Shown here: positions 59,762 to 64,000 of the stretch, in pieces | How positions within the stretch are numbered: the first letter of the stretch is position 1 | Layout: the number at the start of each line of letters is the position of its first letter | Source of the DNA: Alterileibacterium massiliense | GTDB lineage: Bacteria > Bacillota > Clostridia > Peptostreptococcales > Anaerovoracaceae | Length of the DNA stretch: 64,000 nt | Reading direction: 5' to 3' | Assembly: GCF_900104645.1 (NCBI RefSeq) | Contig: NZ_FNWE01000001.1 | Coordinates: 131,765 to 195,764 of the forward strand | Position numbers and translations under genes: made by a program | Notes under the pieces: generated by a model | What the model was told of the DNA's origin: nothing | Databases searched by the model: none | The model's input: the letters and a program-made list of their open reading frames with translations, nothing else

Positions 59762-60751
59762 TTATTTCTGTTGTTTTTTGGCTTTATTATATGTATTAGC
59801 TAACTGTCCACAAGCTGCTTTAATCTCTCTACCATGAGAAACTCTCATGGTAACTTCAAGTCCTGTTTGCTCTAATTGATGTTTGAACGCAACCATTTCT
59901 TGTTTTTGTGGTGCTCTAATTTTTGAATTACTCGTCGGGTTGTATTGCAGCACGTTAATCATAACATTTTTGCCCTTAAACCATTTTGCAAGTTGCCTTA
60001 TATCTGAGGAACGGTCATTTATACCTGGTAAAAGCAAATACGCAAATACCACTTTTCGATTATGCCTTTGAGAATAGGACAATGCTTGCTTAACAACATC
60101 TTCAATAGCGTACATGTGCATATGAGGAATGATACAGTTTCTCGCAGCCTGTGTTGCTGCATGTAAAGATATTGTCAACTGAATTTTTAGATGTTCTTCG
60201 CGCAATTTTTTTAATTGATTAACTGGACCAACTGTTGATACGGTAATGCCGTCGGTTGGAAAGTTAAGTCCATTTCTATCTCGAAGAATATGGATTGCTG
60301 CAATCAAGTTGTCGTAATTGAATAAAGGTTCTCCCATTCCCATAAAAACGATACGATTTACTTTTTGACGTATCAATACAACCTGCTGCACAATTTCAGA
60401 CGGTGTTAGATTACGAACAAAACCATTGCGTCCGGACTCACAAAAAATACAGCCAACAGAACAACCAACTTGCGTACTTACGCAAACAGTCCCACCATCT
60501 CGCCGTTTAATAAAAACCGTTTCAATATACCTGTTATCTTTCAATTCATAAACATACTTTTCAGTATCGCTACTTTTATAGACTTTTTTTGTTGATATTG
60601 ATAGATTTTCTTTGTGAAATGGCTGTTTATACAATTCCGTATATAAGGCTCTTGCTTTATCCTCTCCAATTACTTCCGACATTTCTTTGTAAGTAAATCC
60701 GTATGGGTCATTCAATATTTCCGTAGGTGTACTTTTAGGTAAGTGTTTCAT
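59762..60751 (-). CDS. RlmN/Cfr-family radical SAM 23S rRNA adenine methyltransferase (divergent, mobile)
   Basis: This 329-residue protein has every known catalytic residue of the family. The cluster cysteines are 97, 101 and 104 (CSVGCIFC). The resolving Cys90 and methyl-carrying Cys314 (in EIKAACGQL) are present, and Glu77 is spaced 13 residues from Cys90 as in RlmN. It also has GMGEPLFNYDNL and STVGPVNQLKKL. RlmN and Cfr methylate A2503 at C2 or C8; C8 methylation gives multidrug resistance. The N-terminal domain is about 15-30 residues shorter than usual and the ATG after the cluster is ESG. Which carbon it modifies cannot be read from sequence. Confidence 0.88.
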   Translation of the reverse strand: MKHLPKSTPTEILNDPYGFTYKEMSEVIGEDKARALYTELYKQPFHKENLSISTKKVYKSSDTEKYVYELKDNRYIETVFIKRRDGGTVCVSTQVGCSVGCIFCESGRNGFVRNLTPSEIVQQVVLIRQKVNRIVFMGMGEPLFNYDNLIAAIHILRDRNGLNFPTDGITVSTVGPVNQLKKLREEHLKIQLTISLHAATQAARNCIIPHMHMYAIEDVVKQALSYSQRHNRKVVFAYLLLPGINDRSSDIRQLAKWFKGKNVMINVLQYNPTSNSKIRAPQKQEMVAFKHQLEQTGLEVTMRVSHGREIKAACGQLANTYNKAKKQQK

Positions 60752-60774
60752 TTAAATATCCTTCCTTTTCAAAA

Positions 60775-60954
60775 TTAAAAAGTTTGTTTTTCAGAGTTTT
60801 TGATTATGATTTCTAGTTTTTCAACATCAACGATATGCGTTAATTTACATTTAGGGCAGAAAAGAGGAAAATTTCTTAATACCGTATTATAAAATACTTG
60901 AACCCTCGTCTTTCCGTTACAAATTGGACATTTTATCCAATATTTTTCAAGCAT
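60775..60954 (-). CDS. Cysteine-rich KTR-domain small protein (Tn916 Orf6-like)
   Basis: This 59-residue zinc-ribbon-like protein has two CxxC pairs (CPICNGKTRV and CPKCKLTH). KTR proteins accompany resistance genes on Tn916-type elements; their function is unknown. AAAGGAG precedes the ATG at 60954. It is the first gene after the attenuator and lies 23 nt before the methyltransferase gene. Confidence 0.85.
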   Translation of the reverse strand: MLEKYWIKCPICNGKTRVQVFYNTVLRNFPLFCPKCKLTHIVDVEKLEIIIKNSEKQTF

Positions 60955-60972
60955 AATATTTCTCCTTTTGCG

Positions 60973-61018
60973 CAAAAAAATGCAGGTCAATTCTCAACAT
61001 GAGCATTGACCTGCATTT
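60973..61018 (-). terminator. Attenuator hairpin just upstream of the KTR gene
   Basis: A perfect 14-bp stem (arms 60978-60991 and 61005-61018) is followed on the minus strand by seven T residues, only about 20 nt before the KTR start codon. A terminator in a 5' leader is a hallmark of attenuation. Confidence 0.88.
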
Positions 61019-61089
61019 ATACATATAATACTACAACAAAATTAAGGCATAGTTTTTATACTATGTCTATACGTCGTTAGTTTTGTTGT

Positions 61090-61182
61090 ATAGCATACGC
61101 AAAATAAGCATGACAAAAAAGCCCATATTGAAAATGGGAAAAATCTTTTTTGATTTCAATGCTTATCGAATACGCATGCTAT
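61090..61182 (-). promoter_or_regulatory. Alternative leader structures covering the leader peptide
   Basis: The leader-peptide codons (61159-61182) are complementary to 61090-61111: ATAGCAT with ATGCTAT and ATAAGCAT with ATGCTTAT. Inside lies a second terminator-like hairpin, CAAAAAAG..CCCAT/ATGGG..CTTTTTTG (61114-61151). A ribosome stalled on the peptide would block the outer pairing. Further short repeats (CATAGT/ACTATG at about 61049-61066; TTTTGTTGT and its complement) add competing folds. Confidence 0.7.
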
Positions 61183-61189
61183 GTAACAT
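61163..61189 (-). CDS. Leader peptide MLHSMRIR
   Basis: An ATG 7 nt after GGGGGGG opens an 8-codon frame ending in TAA. The Arg-Ile-Arg end resembles the +X+ motif of macrolide-dependent stalling peptides, notably ErmDL, which starts MTHSMRLR. It lies 19-45 nt after the expected transcription start and inside the paired leader structure. Confidence 0.68.
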   Translation of the reverse strand: MLHSMRIR

Positions 61190-61214
61190 AAACATTCCCC
61201 CCCTTTTATATAAT

Positions 61215-61242
61215 ATTATATACAAAAGCAGCTTGTTGTCAA
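61215..61242 (-). promoter_or_regulatory. Consensus promoter of the KTR-RlmN/Cfr-like operon
   Basis: On the minus strand a perfect TTGACA (61237-61242) and a perfect TATAAT (61215-61220) are 16 nt apart. Transcription would begin near 61208, giving a leader of about 250 nt before KTR. Confidence 0.85.
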
Positions 61243-61338
61243 CATATATATATATGAATTATTTTGGCTAACTGATAGAACTATGTAGACATATCCAAGA
61301 AGAAAGGGGAACAGTAAAATGTAAGAGGGTGAATAACT

Positions 61339-61692
61339 ATGGCAAAAAGACCAGTACCAAAATACGACTTCAAGGCTTTTGGGGCAGCGATAAAGGCAGC
61401 GCGTGAAGGACGCAAGGAAAGCCGCAAGAAAGTAGGCGACGAAATGTTTATCTCGCCGCGCTACCTTGCGAACATTGAGAACAAGGGGCAGCACCCAAGT
61501 TTACAGATATTCTTTGAGCTGATACAGCGTTACCATATATCCGTAGACCAATTCCTGTTAGACACGCCCGCTGCAAAGGACACAAAGCGGCGGCAGCTTG
61601 ACGCGCTCCTTGACGGTATGAGCGATACAGGCATACGGATTGTGACCGCAACGGCAAAAGAGATTTCCGAAGTCGAAAAAGAGGGCGAATAG
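61339..61692 (+). CDS. XRE-family HTH repressor (Tn916 Orf9-like position)
   Basis: This 117-residue protein has a helix-turn-helix (AAIKAAREGRKESRKKVGDEMFISPRYLANIENKGQHPSLQIFFELIQ) and a short C-terminal tail. It is divergent from the attenuated operon, as Orf9 is next to the tet(M) region of Tn916, and probably represses transfer genes. GAGGGTG precedes the ATG. Codons are GC-rich again. Confidence 0.83.
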   Translation: MAKRPVPKYDFKAFGAAIKAAREGRKESRKKVGDEMFISPRYLANIENKGQHPSLQIFFELIQRYHISVDQFLLDTPAAKDTKRRQLDALLDGMSDTGIRIVTATAKEISEVEKEGE

Positions 61693-61728
61693 GAATGTCC
61701 GGCTTAAAACTGAACAGGATTTAGAGAG

Positions 61729-61763
61729 CGTTGTAATCTTTTTTGAGATTGCAGCGTTTTTCT
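61729..61763 (+). terminator. Terminator after the HTH repressor
   Basis: CGTTGTAATC pairs (with wobbles) with GATTGCAGCG, followed by TTTTTC. Confidence 0.7.
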
Positions 61764-61964
61764 TTTGCGGAAGTTTGGCAAAATCGCTTTTTCTCCGTAG
61801 TAAGGGATAAGAGCCTAAAGGATAAAAACATTCGTAGACCAACTAAGGAAGTCAATAGTTATTTTAAAAATTTTTTTAAAAATTTTTAAGTCACAAAACT
61901 TAAAAATGTGCATAGCAAACAAGCCTCATACACTTTCATTTTTTGAGGCAACACTTTTAATAGT

Positions 61965-63242
61965 TTATGCGACTAACTTACTCTTTTCTCGAATTAGTTT
62001 TTGATGCTCTTCGGGTGTTCTTAACTCAAATGATTTTTGATTTCTGAGGACAGCAAAAATAATTTGAACCATCTTTCGCATAATTGCACACATTACAACT
62101 TTGTATGGTTTTTCAGCTATCTTCTTTTCAAAATAAGCTCGCATAACAGGATTTAAATACTCTCTGTTGCGATTTGGATACACATTAGATTTAGCCAGCA
62201 TATGGAGAATTGAGCGAACATGAGGTGATCCTCTTTTAGAGATTTTATTGTTTTTCCTATTGTATGTTCCACTTTGGGTTACTCCTGGATCCAAGCCAAA
62301 GAAGGCAACTAATTCTTTCGGTTTCGAGAAATTGGATATATCTCCAAGCTCTGATAAAACAACACATGCTGTATACTCTCCAACTCCTGGAATACTTTGT
62401 AAAAGCACTATTTCTTTATGAAACTTTTCATCTAAAAGTGATAGCCTTTTGATTTCATTATCGATTGCTTTCAAAGCTTCCTGTAAACTAAAAATAACCC
62501 TCACAGTTGTTTGAATAAGTACTGCTGAACTAAGGCTTACTATACAAACTTCAATAGATTTTTCAGCAGCTTTCAATAGTTTTTCATATTTTACTTCGGC
62601 ATAGGAGCTGCTTTTATGTGAATTTTCTTTTATCAGTTGAATAATATCTTGCTTATTTTCAGGAGATAAGACTTCCTGTATAGTAGGATATTTTTCAAGC
62701 AAAGACAAAGGTGTTTTCCCTTGCAAATCCGCAAATACTTTCTTGAAATCTGGAAAGGAAATATCTAAAAAAGCGATTAATCGGTTGATGTGTTCCACAA
62801 TTTCATCCGTCAATTCTTTATGCTGTCTGCAAAGCTTTTTGATACTGTTAACGGTATCTGAATGTGTAATTGTTTCGTTGTAATTCTTAATACGATATAG
62901 CAACGCTATATTATATGCATCTGTTCTATCTGATTTAATTTTTCGGATATTGATATTTTTCAATGCTCCACTTTGAATCGGATTAATTACAATGACTTCG
63001 TAATTATGCTTACGGAAAAAATTAGCTAAAATTTGATGATAGTGTGCAGTAGCTTCCATGATAATTACTGCTCTGTCCTCGTACTCATCTTCTACCTTTT
63101 CAAGTACATAGATGAGCGACTTCATACCATTAATATCATTAGAAATTTTAAGTCTTTTGATGATGTCATTATTAGGTGATAGAATACAGATATCACTGAA
63201 AGCTTTACTCACATCAATTCCTACAACAATTTTTTCTGACAT
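61965..63242 (-). CDS. IS110-family transposase
   Basis: This 425-residue DEDD transposase has an N-terminal RuvC-like domain with VVGIDVSK (Asp9), IMEATAHYH (Glu) and KSDRTDAYN (two Asp). A C-terminal Transposase_20 domain follows with LQSIPGVGEYTACVVLSELGD and the probable catalytic Ser in GVTQSGTYNRK. AGGAGG precedes the ATG. The gene looks intact. Confidence 0.94.
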   Translation of the reverse strand: MSEKIVVGIDVSKAFSDICILSPNNDIIKRLKISNDINGMKSLIYVLEKVEDEYEDRAVIIMEATAHYHQILANFFRKHNYEVIVINPIQSGALKNINIRKIKSDRTDAYNIALLYRIKNYNETITHSDTVNSIKKLCRQHKELTDEIVEHINRLIAFLDISFPDFKKVFADLQGKTPLSLLEKYPTIQEVLSPENKQDIIQLIKENSHKSSSYAEVKYEKLLKAAEKSIEVCIVSLSSAVLIQTTVRVIFSLQEALKAIDNEIKRLSLLDEKFHKEIVLLQSIPGVGEYTACVVLSELGDISNFSKPKELVAFFGLDPGVTQSGTYNRKNNKISKRGSPHVRSILHMLAKSNVYPNRNREYLNPVMRAYFEKKIAEKPYKVVMCAIMRKMVQIIFAVLRNQKSFELRTPEEHQKLIREKSKLVA

Positions 63243-63480
63243 AATATACCTCCTATAATTTGGGATGCCCTGTTAATCCAAAACCACAACAGGCTCACGA
63301 GTTATACAGGTAATCAATGAATGAACCTAACCAACCGAAAAGATGAAAGGCAATGGAATGAGGGTGGAGTCTACCAAATGAGTAATTCCTAAGTTGGAAA
63401 CCCAGCAAGCACATAAAACAATCCCATTTCATCCCTAATATCTATAATTTTATCATAGATGATTAGGTTCATTTTTAAGA
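63243..63480 (-). ncRNA. Candidate bridge RNA region of the IS110 element
   Basis: The non-coding stretch upstream of the transposase matches in place and size the bridge RNA known for IS110-subgroup elements such as IS621. It has several possible stems (for example around GATGAAAGG and CCTTTCATC-like words) but I cannot fold it. The assignment rests on family knowledge and position. Confidence 0.45.
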
Positions 63481-63499
63481 ACTATGCTTAAAGCTGTTC

Positions 63500-63625
63500 T
63501 TATACTATTAGTATATGAGCAAGCATAGGAAAAGAGTACCCTTTTCCGTATTTTCGCTCTCCCGCCCTGCGGTGCGTCGGTTGAAAATTGCTTGTTGGGA
63601 AGTGTCCCAAACCCCCGGAATGGAA
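63500..63625. other. oriT-like region before mobC of element D
   Basis: GGAAAAGAGTACCCTTTTCC (about 63528-63547) is nearly palindromic. TTGGGA-AGTG-TCCCAA (63595-63610) is a perfect inverted repeat followed by ACCCCCGG. Such repeats just ahead of mobC and a relaxase gene are typical of an origin of transfer. Confidence 0.55.
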
Positions 63626-63637
63626 AGGAGCGATTGC

Positions 63638-63967
63638 ATGAACGGACGCAAAAGAAAAGTACAAATCAAATTCTATGTAACAGAGGAAGAACGGGCATTG
63701 ATTGAGCAGAAAATGAAGCTCGTCCCCACCCGGAACATGGCGGCGTATCTTCGCAAGATTGCCATTGACGGGTATATCATTCAGACAGACCATAGCGACA
63801 TAAAAGCCATGACAGCGGAAATACAGAAAATCGGGGTCAACATCAATCAGATTGCAAAGCGTGTCAATGCGACAGGCAGCGTCTACCAAGAGGACATAGA
63901 GGAAATAAAGGGGGTGCTTGCAGAGATATGGCGGTTACAAAGATTAAGCCTATTAAAAGCACGTTGA
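63638..63967 (+). CDS. mobC: MobC-family relaxosome accessory protein
   Basis: This 109-residue protein has a ribbon-helix-helix-like start (KVQIKFYVTEEERALIEQKM) and the MobC segment NMAAYLRKIAIDGYI ... IGVNINQIAKRVNATG. It would help the relaxase melt oriT. The ATG at 63638 follows AAAGGAGCG; longer in-frame starts run through the oriT-like repeats. It overlaps the relaxase start by 40 nt. Confidence 0.9.
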   Translation: MNGRKRKVQIKFYVTEEERALIEQKMKLVPTRNMAAYLRKIAIDGYIIQTDHSDIKAMTAEIQKIGVNINQIAKRVNATGSVYQEDIEEIKGVLAEIWRLQRLSLLKAR

Positions 63968-64000
63968 GTAAAGCCCTTGACTATATCCAAAACCCGGATA
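63928..64000 (+). CDS. Relaxase/mobilization nuclease, N terminus only (cut by window end)
   Basis: An ATG inside the end of mobC opens a frame reading MAVTKIKPIKSTLSKALDYIQNPD, the standard start of MobA/VirD2-type relaxases of CTn elements. The frame is open to the last base. Confidence 0.85.
   Translation, partial: MAVTKIKPIKSTLSKALDYIQNPD

Larger units (their letters stand above)
61850..63480 (-). mobile_element. IS110-family insertion sequence (ends approximate)
   Basis: An AT-rich block with one transposase gene interrupts the GC-richer element D between the HTH repressor and MobC. IS110 elements lack clear terminal inverted repeats, so the ends are estimates from base composition. 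About 240 nt of non-coding DNA lie upstream of the transposase and about 100 nt downstream. Confidence 0.8.

Noticed and set aside
61083-61271. 62-codon plus-strand frame between the KTR gene and the HTH repressor
   Set aside because: It lies opposite the promoter and leader on the minus strand, which explain the region better, and has no ribosome binding site.

Overview
The window is AT-rich bacterial DNA from a Gram-positive Clostridia-type (Firmicutes) chromosome. The genes that point there are a PASTA kinase, LexA, a lipoprotein, an infC-rpmI-rplT operon with an ATT-started infC, the ruvCAB-queA-tgt order, and strong AGGAGG-type ribosome binding sites. I cannot name the species. An anaerobic oral or gut member of the Anaerovoracaceae/Peptostreptococcales type is a guess from gene content. 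I saw no rRNA, tRNA or CRISPR array.

Positions 1-44039 are ordinary chromosome. The order is: a serine/threonine phosphatase-kinase pair with rsgA and rpe; a class A penicillin-binding protein; comEC and holA; an M18 aminopeptidase; small transporters; a zinc phospholipase C-like protein; a uracil permease; lexA; a radical SAM protein; a ten-gene Mrp/Mbh-type cation/proton antiporter operon with three antiporter-like subunits; infC-rpmI-rplT behind a leader with a terminator; an NSS-family sodium symporter; a U32 peptidase; a trigger-factor-like lipoprotein; nrdR-cmk; radC; recN-argR (opposite strand); ruvC-ruvA-ruvB-queA-GNAT-tgt; and a TrmA/RlmD-family 23S rRNA uracil methyltransferase.

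From the 3' end of that methyltransferase to the end of the window everything is mobile DNA, inserted one element inside another. (A) A Tn1549/CTn-type integrative conjugative element begins at about 44036 with a CD1845-like protein, RepA_N initiator, DnaC-like ATPase, PcfB and VirD4. (B) An 8.13 kb mobilizable transposon of Tn4451 type (about 47224-55355) sits inside virD4. It carries its own large serine recombinase, a methyltransferase/restriction endonuclease pair with an HTH regulator, a MobA/MobL relaxase with a structured oriT-like region, two NTF2-like genes, a SAP-domain gene and a TnpW-like gene. Removing it restores the virD4 frame exactly. (C) A second recombinase-type element begins at 55785, further along the same virD4 gene. 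(D) The recombinase gene of C is itself cut, at its Gly56 codon, by a GC-richer element starting at about 56049 and running off the window end. D carries a serine recombinase, TnpW, Tn916-like sigma and HTH genes, a repressor-like HTH protein, an IS110 insertion, MobC and the start of a relaxase. The three junctions seen from the left all fall in a GGA glycine codon.

The most interesting part is an AT-rich cassette inside D (about 59640-61300, minus strand). A consensus promoter drives a leader of about 250 nt that encodes the octapeptide MLHSMRIR, followed by alternative hairpins and a perfect terminator just upstream of a small zinc-ribbon KTR protein and a divergent RlmN/Cfr-family radical SAM 23S rRNA methyltransferase. 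The leader peptide resembles the MRLR-type macrolide arrest motif. The layout suggests an antibiotic-inducible, ribosome-controlled rRNA methylation module on a mobile element.
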